This document shows positions 24,997 to 35,003 of a DNA stretch of 64,000 bases, one piece after another (the first letter of the stretch is position 1; each line of letters starts with the position of its first letter). The notes beneath the pieces were generated by a model that made no database searches, was not told where the DNA came from, and saw only the letters and a list, made by a program, of their open reading frames with translations. The DNA is taken from contig NZ_CP035376.1 of NCBI RefSeq assembly GCF_004118975.1, forward strand, positions 2,418,001 to 2,482,000. The letters are read 5' to 3'. The position numbers and the translations under genes are program-made. This DNA is from Luteimonas sp. YGD11-2. GTDB taxonomy: Bacteria; Pseudomonadota; Gammaproteobacteria; Xanthomonadales; Xanthomonadaceae.

Positions 24997-25899
24997 TTAT
25001 TTCTTTGCGGCGAACTGCGAATCCAGGCGCTCCTCGAACGCGTGGTAACCGATGCGCTCGTAGAGCTCCTCGCGGGTCTGCATGGCATCCACGACGGACT
25101 GCTGGTGGCCGTCGCGACGCACCGCGGTGTACACGGCTTCGGCTGCCTTGTTGGCGGCGCGGAAGGCCGACAGCGGAAACAGCTGGATCGCAACACCGGC
25201 GGACGCCAGCTCGTCGCGGGTGAACAGCGGCGTCCTGCCGAACTCGGTGATGTTGGCCAGCACCGGCACCTTCACCGCGTCGACGAACCGGCGGTAGGTG
25301 TCGAGGTCGTAGGCGGCCTCGGCGAAGATGCCGTCGGCACCGGCCTCGACGCAGGCCAGTGCGCGTTCGATCGCCGCGTCCACGCCTTCCACCGCGATCG
25401 CATCGGTGCGCGCGATCAGGAAGAACTCCGGATCGGTCTTCGCATCGGCTGCCGCCTTGACGCGGTCGGCCATCTCGCCCTGCGACACGATCTCCTTGCC
25501 GGGGCGATGCCCGCAACGCTTGGCGCCGACCTGGTCCTCGATATGGCAGGCGGCGGCGCCGGCCTTGATCAGCGACTTCACCGTGCGCTCGATGTTGAAG
25601 GCGCTGGCGCCGAAACCGGTGTCGATATCGACCAGCAACGGCAGGTCGCAGACGTCGGTGATGCGGCGGGTGTCGATCAGCACGTCCTCGAGCGTGTTGA
25701 TGCCGAGGTCCGGCATCCCCAGCGAACCCGCGGCGACGCCGCCACCCGACAGGTAGATCGCACGGAAGCCGGCGCGCTGCGCCAGCAGGGCGTGGTTGGC
25801 GTTGATCGCGCCGATCACCTGCAGCGGCGACTCGGCGGCAAGGGCAGCGCGGAACCGTGCTCCCGGGGAAGCGGAAGCGCCAGTGGACGGATGACTCAT
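24997..25899 (-). CDS. prpB: 2-methylisocitrate lyase
   Basis: This 300-residue enzyme of the isocitrate lyase/PEP mutase family splits 2-methylisocitrate into pyruvate and succinate. Signatures are the Mg-binding VDIDTGFG, the catalytic [12 protein letters not shown] loop, and [13 protein letters not shown]. It is the first gene of the prpBC unit, with a 112-base spacer to prpC. The divergent promoter region upstream (25900-25997) contains an inverted repeat and three GATCA boxes (listed separately). The starting [13 protein letters not shown] is a short extension before the conserved FRAAL. Confidence 0.95.
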   Translation of the reverse strand: MSHPSTGASASPGARFRAALAAESPLQVIGAINANHALLAQRAGFRAIYLSGGGVAAGSLGMPDLGINTLEDVLIDTRRITDVCDLPLLVDIDTGFGASAFNIERTVKSLIKAGAAACHIEDQVGAKRCGHRPGKEIVSQGEMADRVKAAADAKTDPEFFLIARTDAIAVEGVDAAIERALACVEAGADGIFAEAAYDLDTYRRFVDAVKVPVLANITEFGRTPLFTRDELASAGVAIQLFPLSAFRAANKAAEAVYTAVRRDGHQQSVVDAMQTREELYERIGYHAFEERLDSQFAAKK

Positions 25900-25932
25900 G
25901 GAAGGCTCCAGTCAGGCCGGCACTGCCGGCGG

Positions 25933-25964
25933 GAGTGGCGGTCGTCCCGCCATGCCCGCCACTC
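25933..25964. repeat. Inverted repeat in the prpB leader
   Basis: Perfect 9-bp arms GAGTGGCGG (25933-25941) and CCGCCACTC (25956-25964) are separated by 14 bases, between the prpB start and the GATCA boxes. It could be an operator for the divergent regulator or a leader RNA hairpin on the prpB transcript. Confidence 0.6.
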
Positions 25965-25981
25965 TTGCAGTTCTGGACGGG

Positions 25982-26008
25982 TTGATCAATCTTGATCATG
26001 TCGATCAA
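25982..26008. promoter_or_regulatory. Three GATCA boxes spaced about one helical turn apart (candidate operator)
   Basis: The octamers TTGATCAA (25982), TTGATCAT (25992) and TCGATCAA (26001) start 10 and 9 bases apart, so they lie on roughly one face of the helix. The cluster sits between divergent prpB and the HTH/citrate synthase gene and overlaps the upstream candidate start of the latter. Binding by that HTH protein is inferred. Confidence 0.5.
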
Positions 26009-27290
26009 CATATCGCCCGCCATGCCGAATGATGCCACCGACCCGCCTCCCGACCTGCTCACCGCGCGCGACGCCTGCGCGCTGCTCGGCATCAGCCAGT
26101 CCACGCTGTATGCCTATGTCAGCCGCGGCCTGCTGCGTTCGCGCCCGGGGGCGGACCATCGCAGCCGCGTGTACCTGCGGCAGGACGTCGAGCGCCTTGC
26201 CGGCCGCAAGCGCAGTGGCCGGGGGGCGGCACAGGGCGCGGCGCAGAGCCTCGACCGTGGCCTGCCGGTGCTGGAAACACGGATTTCGCTGATCCGCGCC
26301 GACAGCCCCTACTACCGCGGTCGCTCGGCGGTGGCCGCGGTGCGGGCAGGCGCGGGGCTGGAAGACATCGCGCGGCTCCTGTGGGACTGCGGTGCCGACG
26401 ACCCCTTCGCGCGGGTGGCCGTCGCCCCGTGGCCGGAAGACGCCGCGCCGCTCGCACGCGCTGCCGGCCTGCCGCCGCTGGAACGCACGATGGCGGCGCT
26501 GCCGCTGCTCGCGCTCGATACCGTGGGCGCCTTCAGCGCCGCACCCCGCGCGCGCCACGAGATCGCCGCCGGCCTGCTGCGCGATGTCTGCGCACTGCTG
26601 GTCGCCGCCGAGCGTACGCCGGGCCCGGTGCACCTGCAGCTCGCACGGGGGTGGCGAGCCGACGACGCCGCATTCGCGGAGCTGGTCCGCGCGGCTCTGG
26701 TGCTGTGCGCCGACCACGAACTCAACGTGTCCGCGTTCGCGGCGCGCGTGGTGGCCTCCACCGGCGCGCACCTGCATGCGACGGCCTGCGCCGGACTCGC
26801 GGCGCTCTCTGGGCCGCGCCACGGAGGTGCCACCGCGCGTGCCTGGGCGCTGATCGCCGAGGCGCGCGCGGGCGATCCGCTCGCGGTGATCGCCGCGCGC
26901 TGGCAGCGTGGCGACGATCTCCCCGGGTTCGGCCATGCGCTGTATCCGGAGGGCGACCCGCGCGCGGCCGAACTGTTGCGGCTGCTGCGCATCGGCGCCG
27001 CCGGCAGCATGGTGATGCAGGAACTCGACGCGATCATCGCCGCCGCCGAGGAAGTCAGCGGCGAGCGCCCGAACATCGACCTGATGCTGGCGGCGATCTG
27101 CCATGTCCACGGGCTGCCGGCTACACCGGCGCTGGTGCTGTTCGCCGCCGGGCGCGTTACCGGCTGGCTGGCACATGCACTCGAGCAGCAGGCCGAGGGC
27201 CGCCTGATCCGTCCGCGTGCCCGCTACACCGGCGTGATGCCGGACGAGCGCGTGGACGGTACGCACCCGGGCGACGACGCTGGATCCTGA
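25998..27290 (+). CDS. Helix-turn-helix/citrate synthase fusion protein, putative prp regulator
   Basis: About 430 residues. Residues about 20-66 form an excisionase/MerR-like helix-turn-helix (LLTARDACALLGISQSTLY, then RSRVYLRQDVERL). Residues about 90-415 are a citrate synthase domain retaining most catalytic positions: CADHELNVSAFAARV, LSGPRHGGATARAW (GGAN reads GGAT), GFGHALYPEGDPRA, PNIDLMLAAI and GRVTGWLAHALEQ. It is divergent from prpBC where other bacteria place prpR. A DNA-binding sensor of methylcitrate-cycle metabolites is inferred, and residual synthase activity is possible. Start options are ATG 25998 and ATG 26022; the GATCA boxes overlapping the first favour the second. No ribosome-binding site precedes either. 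Confidence 0.85.
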   Translation: MSINISPAMPNDATDPPPDLLTARDACALLGISQSTLYAYVSRGLLRSRPGADHRSRVYLRQDVERLAGRKRSGRGAAQGAAQSLDRGLPVLETRISLIRADSPYYRGRSAVAAVRAGAGLEDIARLLWDCGADDPFARVAVAPWPEDAAPLARAAGLPPLERTMAALPLLALDTVGAFSAAPRARHEIAAGLLRDVCALLVAAERTPGPVHLQLARGWRADDAAFAELVRAALVLCADHELNVSAFAARVVASTGAHLHATACAGLAALSGPRHGGATARAWALIAEARAGDPLAVIAARWQRGDDLPGFGHALYPEGDPRAAELLRLLRIGAAGSMVMQELDAIIAAAEEVSGERPNIDLMLAAICHVHGLPATPALVLFAAGRVTGWLAHALEQQAEGRLIRPRARYTGVMPDERVDGTHPGDDAGS

Positions 27291-27299
27291 GCGGCTGCT

Positions 27300-29186
27300 T
27301 CAGTCCGCTGCCAGCGCGCGTCGCACTTCGTCCAGCGAACCGGGGTCGTCGAGGGTGGAGAGATCACCGGGATCCTGCCCTTGGGCCAATGCCTGCAGCG
27401 ATCGCCGCAGCAGCTTGCCCGACCGCGTCTTCGGCAGGGCGTTGACGATATAGACCCGGGCCGGCCGCGCCACCGCCCCCAGCGAAGTGTCCACCGCGCG
27501 CTGCATGTCGCGCGCGGCCTGCTCGCGGGCGGCGACGTCGGCACCGCCATCGCGCAGGGTGGCGAACACCACCGGCACCTGCCCCTTGAGTGCGTCGGCC
27601 ACGCCGATCACCGCGGCCTCGGCGACGGCCGGGCAGGACGACACCACTTCCTCGATCTCGCGCGTGCCGAGCCGGTGTCCGGCGACGTTGATCACGTCGT
27701 CGGTGCGGCCGAGGATGAAGGTATAGCCCTCGTCGTCGCGGATCGCCCAGTCCAGCGAGCTGTAGACCAGTTCATTGAAGTGGCTGAAATAGCTGTCGAC
27801 GAAACGCCGGTCGTCGCGCCAGATCGTGGTCATGCAACCCGGCGGCAGTGGCGGCTCGATCACCAGCACGCCCTTGCGGTTCGGCCCGACCTCCTCGCCG
27901 GTCGCGTCGTCGACCACCTTCATCCGGTAACCGAGGTTGGGAAACCCGGGCGAGCCGAACTTCACCGGGCGCATGTCCAGGCCCGGCATCAGGGTGAGCG
28001 CCGGCCAGCCGGTTTCGGTCTGCCAGTAGTTGTCGATGACCGGCTTGCCGAGCGCCTCGCTGATCCACGTCGCAGTGGGTTCGTCCAGCGGCTCGCCGGC
28101 GAGGAACAGGTAGGCAAGCTTGGACAGGTCGTGGTCGCGGAGATGGCGGATGTCGTGCTTCTTCAGCACGCGGATCGCGGTGGGCGAGGAGAACATCGTG
28201 CGCACGCCGTATTTCTCGCACAGGGACCACCAGATGCCGGGGTCCGGATTCACCGGCAGCCCCTCGTAAAGCACCGAGGTGCAACCGCCGATCAGTGGCG
28301 CGTACACGTTGTACGAATGGCCGACCGCCCAGCCGACATCGGACGTGGAGAACATCACCTGGCCCGGGGCGCAGTCGAAGATGGTGCGCATCGACTGCGC
28401 CATCGCCACCGCGTAGCCGCCAACGTCGCGCTGCACGCCCTTGGGCTTCCCCGTGGTGCCGGAGGTGTAGAGCAGGTAGCTGGGCTCGTTGGATTCCAGC
28501 CATTCGACCGGCACCTCCGCATCGCCGACCTCCACGCGCAGGGTCGCGTAGTCGACGTCGCGCCCTTCGATACGCGGCTGCGCGGGATCGAGCCCGCGCG
28601 AGACGATCAGCACGTGCGTCGGCGGCGCCTTGGCGCGCGCGCAGGCCTCGTCGACCAGTCCCTTGTACGGGATCACCCGGCCACCACGGCAGCCGGCATC
28701 GGCGGCAATCAGCAGTTTCGGCTCGGCATCGTCGATGCGCAGGGCGAGGTTGTGCGCGGCGAAGCCGCCGAACACCACCGAATGCACCGCGCCGATCCGC
28801 GCACACGCCAGCATCGCGAACACCGCCTCGGCCATGTTGGGCATATAGATGACCACGCGGTCGCCACGGCCCACATCGAGCCGCCGCAGCACGGCGGCAA
28901 ACGTGTTCACTTCGCGATGCAGCTGGCGGTAGGTGACCTCGCGCGTCTCGCCGGTCTCGGTGGACACCGCCACCAGCGCGAGCTGGTCAGCACGCTCGTC
29001 GAGATGGCGGTCGACGGCGTTGTAGCAGAGGTTGGTCTGCCCGCCGACGAACCAGCGCCGGAACGGCGGATTCGAGTAATCGAGGATCTGCCGCGGCGGC
29101 GCATGCCAGTGGATGCGCTTCGCCTCCTCCGCCCAGAACGCTTCGGGCTCATCGATGGAGCGGCGGTAGACCTCTTCGTACGTCAT
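27300..29186 (-). CDS. prpE: Propionate--CoA ligase
   Basis: This 628-residue ANL-superfamily acyl-CoA synthetase converts propionate, ATP and CoA to propionyl-CoA, feeding PrpC. Motifs are YTSGTTGKPKGVQRD (P-loop), NYWQTETGWP (the PrpE-type variant of the acetyl-CoA synthetase motif), LGRTDDVINVAGHRLGTREIE (hinge region), and the acetylatable Lys in LPKTRSGKLLRR. The N-terminus YEEVYRRSIDEPEAFW is typical. It converges with the HTH/citrate synthase gene (10 bases between stops). A separate promoter is needed since it is not in the prpBC unit. Acetate or acrylate use is possible. Confidence 0.92.
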   Translation of the reverse strand: MTYEEVYRRSIDEPEAFWAEEAKRIHWHAPPRQILDYSNPPFRRWFVGGQTNLCYNAVDRHLDERADQLALVAVSTETGETREVTYRQLHREVNTFAAVLRRLDVGRGDRVVIYMPNMAEAVFAMLACARIGAVHSVVFGGFAAHNLALRIDDAEPKLLIAADAGCRGGRVIPYKGLVDEACARAKAPPTHVLIVSRGLDPAQPRIEGRDVDYATLRVEVGDAEVPVEWLESNEPSYLLYTSGTTGKPKGVQRDVGGYAVAMAQSMRTIFDCAPGQVMFSTSDVGWAVGHSYNVYAPLIGGCTSVLYEGLPVNPDPGIWWSLCEKYGVRTMFSSPTAIRVLKKHDIRHLRDHDLSKLAYLFLAGEPLDEPTATWISEALGKPVIDNYWQTETGWPALTLMPGLDMRPVKFGSPGFPNLGYRMKVVDDATGEEVGPNRKGVLVIEPPLPPGCMTTIWRDDRRFVDSYFSHFNELVYSSLDWAIRDDEGYTFILGRTDDVINVAGHRLGTREIEEVVSSCPAVAEAAVIGVADALKGQVPVVFATLRDGGADVAAREQAARDMQRAVDTSLGAVARPARVYIVNALPKTRSGKLLRRSLQALAQGQDPGDLSTLDDPGSLDEVRRALAAD

Positions 29187-29542
29187 GGCGCGATCCCGCT
29201 AAAGCCGATCGCCCGAGAATAGTCCGCGACCACGCTGCCGGTAGCTCGACCTTCGTCTTACGCCCGGCTCATCGCAGCCCTGCGTCGGATGCAGGAAGGT
29301 AGGCGGTGACCGACTCCGGGATGCCAGATCGTCCCGCGGCTGCCCACGGAAAGTTGCCCTCCAAGCTCAAGGCCGGCGGGCAGCTTGAAGTCCGTTGATG
29401 CGCGCATTCTTTCGTTGCTGTTTCGCGCGTACGAAGGTGTTGCCCTCGATCTTCTCCGGGCCGCGGTGATGGCGCAAAGCCGGAGTGGCGGATGCGTGTG
29501 TGGTGCTTCGTTTGACGTCGCGCCGCCCGTCGCGGCCGCAGG

Positions 29543-29620
29543 GGGATGTCCAGAGCCGGCCATGGATGGCCGGCGGCCGGATGTGGGAGCAGGACGCGGA
29601 GATATCCGGCTGGACATCCC
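29543..29620. repeat. 78-bp palindromic cloverleaf-like element
   Basis: Outer arms GGGATGTCCAG (29543-29553) and CTGGACATCCC (29610-29620) are a perfect 11-bp inverted repeat. Inside are two further hairpins. One is GCCGGCCAT with ATGGCCGGC (29555-29574, two-base loop). The other is CCGGAT (29577-29582) with ATCCGG (29604-29609). Together they could fold as a three-way junction. It resembles REP/MITE-type intergenic elements; no RAYT transposase is in the window. Confidence 0.65.
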
Positions 29621-29749
29621 TCTGTGGCCGCGGCGGGCTGCCCGCGCCCCGCCCAGCCGGTGCTCTGGCTCTGGCTGGCTTTTTGCCATGGGCGTCCGGG
29701 CGCGAGGCTCCGCGCTCGGGTGGAAACCCCTCAATCGAGAGAAGAACCC

Positions 29750-29779
29750 AAAAAAGGACAGCGGCGTTCGCCGCTGTCC
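29750..29779 (-). terminator. Intrinsic terminator of mdh
   Basis: The minus strand reads GGACAGCGGCG-AA-CGCCGCTGTCC, about 11 bp of stem, followed by TTTTTT. It lies about 43 bases after the mdh stop. Confidence 0.9.
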
Positions 29780-29822
29780 TCCAGGTTCATCGATCCGGCA
29801 TCGAGAGCCGGCCAGACCCGCA

Positions 29823-31206
<1,384 letters not shown>

Positions 31207-31395
31207 CGATCAGCCCAGCAGCGGGCGCGGGGCCCGGGCGGCGGCGGCACGTGCGCAATGCGCAGGCGCGAAATCGGCGATCGATGGAATCGTCTGCGGC
31301 ATCTGAAAGGTCGTAAGCCAGCCCGGCGCGGCGCGCGGCGGGCTGGCGATTTTACCATCCGTCAGGGCATGGCCGCCCCGACAGGCCGGCCGCAC

Positions 31396-31890
31396 TCAGG
31401 CGGCGAGGATTTTGTTCCACTCGGCAACGCGCCCGGCGTTCGCCGCCAGCACCGCATCGGCGTCGCCTTCGATCTTCACCGACTTGATGGCGTCGCCCTG
31501 CTTGACCGCGTCGACCACGTCGAGGCCTTCCACGACCTTGCCGAACACGGTGTGCTTGCCGTCCAGCCAGTCGGTCTTGATGTGGGTGATGAAGAACTGG
31601 CTGCCATTGGTGTTCGGGCCGGCATTGGCCATCGACAGCACGCCGCGGTCATGCTTGACACCGTTGCCGGTCTCGTCCTCGAAGCGGTAGCCGGGGCCGC
31701 CGCGGCCGCTGCCCTCGGGGCAACCGCCCTGGATCATGAAATCGGCGATGACGCGATGGAACGAGAGGCCGTCGTAGAAGCCGCGGCGGGCGAGGTTGAC
31801 GAAGTTGGCCACGGTCAGCGGGGCCTTTTCAGCGAACAGCTCGACCTTGATCTGGCCACGGTCGGTGTCGAACAGGGCGTGCAGGGACAT
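31396..31890 (-). CDS. Peptidyl-prolyl cis-trans isomerase, cyclophilin type
   Basis: This 164-residue cyclophilin has the conserved catalytic Arg in [44 protein letters not shown] follows, as in PpiB. No signal peptide is seen, so it is probably cytosolic (PpiB-like). The ATG at 31890 gives [19 protein letters not shown], the usual N-terminus; upstream in-frame sequence overlaps typA on the other strand and is not conserved. It is divergent from typA. Confidence 0.93.
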   Translation of the reverse strand: MSLHALFDTDRGQIKVELFAEKAPLTVANFVNLARRGFYDGLSFHRVIADFMIQGGCPEGSGRGGPGYRFEDETGNGVKHDRGVLSMANAGPNTNGSQFFITHIKTDWLDGKHTVFGKVVEGLDVVDAVKQGDAIKSVKIEGDADAVLAANAGRVAEWNKILAA

Positions 31891-31988
31891 GGGGGAATCC
31901 TTGTGAAGGGGCAGCCGCCTTCGGCGCCTGCGTGAACGGTGAATGCGGGGATCGGGACCGCCTGCAGCATCGACGGCACCTGCCGGTA

Positions 31989-31994
31989 TATGAT
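31989..31994 (+). promoter_or_regulatory. Possible -10 box of typA
   Basis: TATGAT lies within TATATGATAC about 70 bases before the typA start. No -35 hexamer is convincing, so this is a weak call. Confidence 0.3.
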
Positions 31995-32062
31995 ACCCGG
32001 CTTCCTTCCCACGAGCCTCGCGCCCTGCCCCGCAACGGCGCCCGCTCCACTGTGCCCGCCAT

Positions 32063-33910
32063 ATGTCCATCGAACGCTTGCGCAACATCGCCATCGTCGC
32101 CCACGTCGACCACGGCAAGACCACCCTCGTCGACCAGCTGCTGAAGACGTCCGGAACCCTGGACGAGCGCGCGGTCGTCCCCGACCGGGTGATGGACAGT
32201 GGCGACATCGAGAAGGAGCGTGGCATCACCATCCTCTCGAAGAACACCGCCATCCGCTGGACCCATCCGCAGACCGGGGAGGTGTGGCGCATCAACATCG
32301 TCGACACCCCGGGCCACGCCGATTTCGGCGGCGAGGTCGAGCGCGTGCTGTCGATGGTCGACTCGGTGCTGATCCTGGTCGACGCGATGGACGGGCCGAT
32401 GCCGCAGACCCGCTTCGTGACCCAGAAGGCCTTCGCGATGGGCTTCAAGCCGATCGTGGTGGTCAACAAGGTCGACCGCCCCGGTGCGCGCCCGAGCTGG
32501 GTGCTGGACCAGACCTTCGACCTGTTCGACCGTCTCGGCGCCAACGACGACCAGCTCGACTTCCAGGTGGTGTATGCATCCGGCCTGCAGGGCTATGCGG
32601 GGCTCACCGATGATGTCCGCAGCGGCGACATGACCCCGCTGTTCGATGCCATCTGCCAGCACGTGCCGGCGCCGCCGGTCGATCCGGACGGCCCGTTCCA
32701 GATGCGCGTGACCTCGCTGGACTACAACAACTACGTCGGCGTGATCGGCATCGGTCGCATCCAGCGCGGCAAGGTGAAGACCAACCAGCAGGTGACCGTG
32801 GTGGCCGCCGACGGCAGCCGCCGCAATGCCAAGGTGCTCCAGGTGCTGGGCTTCATGGGTCTCGAGCGCGTCGAGGTCCCGGAAGCGCAGGCCGGCGACA
32901 TCATCGCGTTCTCGGGCATCGAGGGGCTGGGCATTTCCGACACCCTGTGCGACCCGTCCGCGGTCGAGCAGCTGCCGGTGCTCAAGGTCGACGAGCCGAC
33001 GATCTCGATGACCTTCCAGGTCAACGATTCGCCGTTCGCAGGCGTCAAGGACCGCTCCGGCGGCAAGTTCCTCACCAGCCGCCAGCTGCGCGACCGCCTC
33101 ACCCGCGAGACCGCGCACAACGTGGCGCTCAAGGTCGAGGACACCGCCGACGCCGACAAGTTCAAGGTCAGCGGCCGCGGCGAGCTGCACCTGTCGATCC
33201 TGATCGAGAACATGCGCCGCGAGGGTTACGAACTTGCGGTGTCGCGCCCGGAAGTGATCATCCGCGAGGTCGATGGCAAGGTCGAGGAGCCGTACGAGGC
33301 GCTGGTCGTCGACATGGACGAGCAGTACCAGGGCGGCGTCATGGGCCGGCTGGGCGAGCGCAAGGCGCTGCTGCAGAACATGGAGCCCGACGGCAAGGGC
33401 CGCGTGCGCCTGGACTACATCATCCCGGCGCGCGGCCTGATCGGCTTCCAGACCGAGTTCAAGACGCTGACCGCCGGCACCGGCCTGCTGTTCCACGTGT
33501 TCGACCACTACGGCCCGAAGGCCGATGGCGACATCGGCCAGCGCAACAATGGCGTGCTGATCTCCAACGGCACCGGCCCGTCGCCTGCGTACGCGCAGAT
33601 GGCGATGCAGGAACGCGGCCGTCTCTTCATCGAGCCGGGCGAAGAGATCTACGAGGGCCAGATCGTCGGCATCAACGCCAAGGACAACGACCTCACCGTC
33701 AATGCGCTGCGCGGCAAGCAGCTGACCAACTTCCGCGCTTCCGGCAAGGATGACGACGAAGGCCTGATCCCGGCGATCAAGTTCTCGCTGGAGCAGGCGC
33801 TGGAGTTCATCGACGACGACGAGCTGGTCGAGGTCACGCCGAAGGCGATCCGCCTGCGCAAGAAGCACCGCTCCGAAGTGGACCGCAAGCGCGCCAGCCG
33901 CGCCGCCTGA
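32063..33910 (+). CDS. typA: GTP-binding protein TypA/BipA
   Basis: This 615-residue translational GTPase of the EF-G/LepA class binds ribosomes and helps 50S assembly and stress growth. G motifs are [15 protein letters not shown] (G1), [10 protein letters not shown] (G2), [16 protein letters not shown] (G3) and [12 protein letters not shown] (G4). EF-G-like domains and the BipA-specific C-terminal domain follow ([18 protein letters not shown]). Full length. The thpR gene follows after 14 bases on the same strand. Confidence 0.97.
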   Translation: MSIERLRNIAIVAHVDHGKTTLVDQLLKTSGTLDERAVVPDRVMDSGDIEKERGITILSKNTAIRWTHPQTGEVWRINIVDTPGHADFGGEVERVLSMVDSVLILVDAMDGPMPQTRFVTQKAFAMGFKPIVVVNKVDRPGARPSWVLDQTFDLFDRLGANDDQLDFQVVYASGLQGYAGLTDDVRSGDMTPLFDAICQHVPAPPVDPDGPFQMRVTSLDYNNYVGVIGIGRIQRGKVKTNQQVTVVAADGSRRNAKVLQVLGFMGLERVEVPEAQAGDIIAFSGIEGLGISDTLCDPSAVEQLPVLKVDEPTISMTFQVNDSPFAGVKDRSGGKFLTSRQLRDRLTRETAHNVALKVEDTADADKFKVSGRGELHLSILIENMRREGYELAVSRPEVIIREVDGKVEEPYEALVVDMDEQYQGGVMGRLGERKALLQNMEPDGKGRVRLDYIIPARGLIGFQTEFKTLTAGTGLLFHVFDHYGPKADGDIGQRNNGVLISNGTGPSPAYAQMAMQERGRLFIEPGEEIYEGQIVGINAKDNDLTVNALRGKQLTNFRASGKDDDEGLIPAIKFSLEQALEFIDDDELVEVTPKAIRLRKKHRSEVDRKRASRAA

Positions 33911-33924
33911 TCCCGGCCACGGCC

Positions 33925-34500
33925 ATGAGCGACTTCATCGCCTGGCTGCCGGATGCCGACACGCTCGATGCGCTGGAGGCACTGTGTGCGGCATTGCCCG
34001 GGGCGTTCCCGGCGATGCCGCCACTGCAGTTGCGCCGGCGCGCGCAACTGCACATGACGCTGCGTTACCTGGCGGAAGGATTGCCCGACGACCCGGCGCC
34101 GCTGTACGCGGCACTGGCCGACCTCGCTGCGCGCACGCCACGCCTGCCTGTGCAGCTGGGACGGCTGGAAAGCTGGCCGGGTGCCGACGTGCTGGTCGCG
34201 CGCCCTGCGCCATCGGATGCGCTCGACGAGCTGTTCGCCGCGCTGGATGCGGTGGCAGTGGCCTGCGGCCATGCGCCGGAACCACGGCGGCCGCGCCCGC
34301 ACATCACCCTCGCCTATCTGCCCAGGGGGCTGTCCGCGGCCGGCCTGGCGACGCCTGCACCGGGCGTGCTGCCGCTGCCGATCGATGCCTGCCTTGGCAG
34401 CCTGTCGCTCGCACGCACCGCGCCCGGCCGCTACGACAGCCTGCAATGGTGGCCTCTGGCCGAGCCACCCTGCATGTCGTCCGACCCGCACCCACGATGA
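33925..34500 (+). CDS. thpR: RNA 2',3'-cyclic phosphodiesterase (2'-5' RNA ligase family)
   Basis: This 191-residue protein of the 2H phosphoesterase family has both HxTx catalytic motifs: HMTLRYL at about residue 43 and HITLAYL at about 126. ThpR hydrolyses 2',3'-cyclic phosphates on RNA ends and can ligate tRNA halves in vitro. It starts with MSDFIAWLPD. Its stop overlaps the start of the next gene by two bases, so the genes are probably translationally coupled. Confidence 0.9.
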   Translation: MSDFIAWLPDADTLDALEALCAALPGAFPAMPPLQLRRRAQLHMTLRYLAEGLPDDPAPLYAALADLAARTPRLPVQLGRLESWPGADVLVARPAPSDALDELFAALDAVAVACGHAPEPRRPRPHITLAYLPRGLSAAGLATPAPGVLPLPIDACLGSLSLARTAPGRYDSLQWWPLAEPPCMSSDPHPR

Positions 34501-35003
34501 GCACCGGGGCCGCCACCGGCGGACCCGCCGACACGGCGCCGCCATCACCCGCCGCCCCGCTGCGCGCGGTGGCGGTGTTCGAGGCCGGCAAGGGCGTGGC
34601 CGCCCTGCTGGCGGCGGGCGCGCTCGGCTGGCTCGGCGCGCCGCAACTGCAGCGGTTGGCCGAATCACTCGCTGCGCGAGTCGGCGCACCGCTCGACCGC
34701 GATCGGGTGGCCTGGCTGGAGCGCGTGTTCGATGCCGGCACCCTCGACCTCGTGCTGGTGGTGCTGCTGCTCTACGCAGCGGTGCGCTTCGTCGAGGCCT
34801 GGGGCCTGTGGCGTGCACGTGGCTGGGCGTCCTGGCTGGGCTGCATCGGTGCCGCAATGTACCTGCCGATCGAACTGCGCGAACTCTGGCGCCATCCCGG
34901 CTGGCTTCCTGCCACCGTGCTGGCGATCAACCTCGCCGTGGTCTGGGTGCTGGGGCGCGACTGCCTGCGGCGCATGCGCGTGCAGGCAGCGCGCGCCGGC
35001 TAG
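34497..35003 (+). CDS. DUF2127 family membrane protein
   Basis: This 168-residue integral membrane protein matches the DUF2127 layout. There are predicted helices at about 28-45 (GKGVAALLAAGALGWLG), 79-95 (DLVLVVLLLYAAVRFVEA), 105-120 (ASWLGCIGAAMYLP) and 133-150 (PATVLAINLAVVWVL), with the LYAAVRFVEAWGLWRARGWA block. Function is unknown in the family. The ATG at 34497 overlaps the thpR stop. The 3' end overlaps the convergent mscS-like gene by four bases. Confidence 0.8.
   Translation: MSTGAATGGPADTAPPSPAAPLRAVAVFEAGKGVAALLAAGALGWLGAPQLQRLAESLAARVGAPLDRDRVAWLERVFDAGTLDLVLVVLLLYAAVRFVEAWGLWRARGWASWLGCIGAAMYLPIELRELWRHPGWLPATVLAINLAVVWVLGRDCLRRMRVQAARAG

Larger units (their letters stand above)
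29187..29822. other. Intergenic region between prpE and mdh
   Basis: About 636 bases without a supported gene. It holds the prpE upstream region, a 78-bp cloverleaf-like palindrome at 29543-29620, and the mdh terminator at 29750-29779. Short open frames exist on both strands but show no family motif or ribosome-binding site. Confidence 0.55.
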
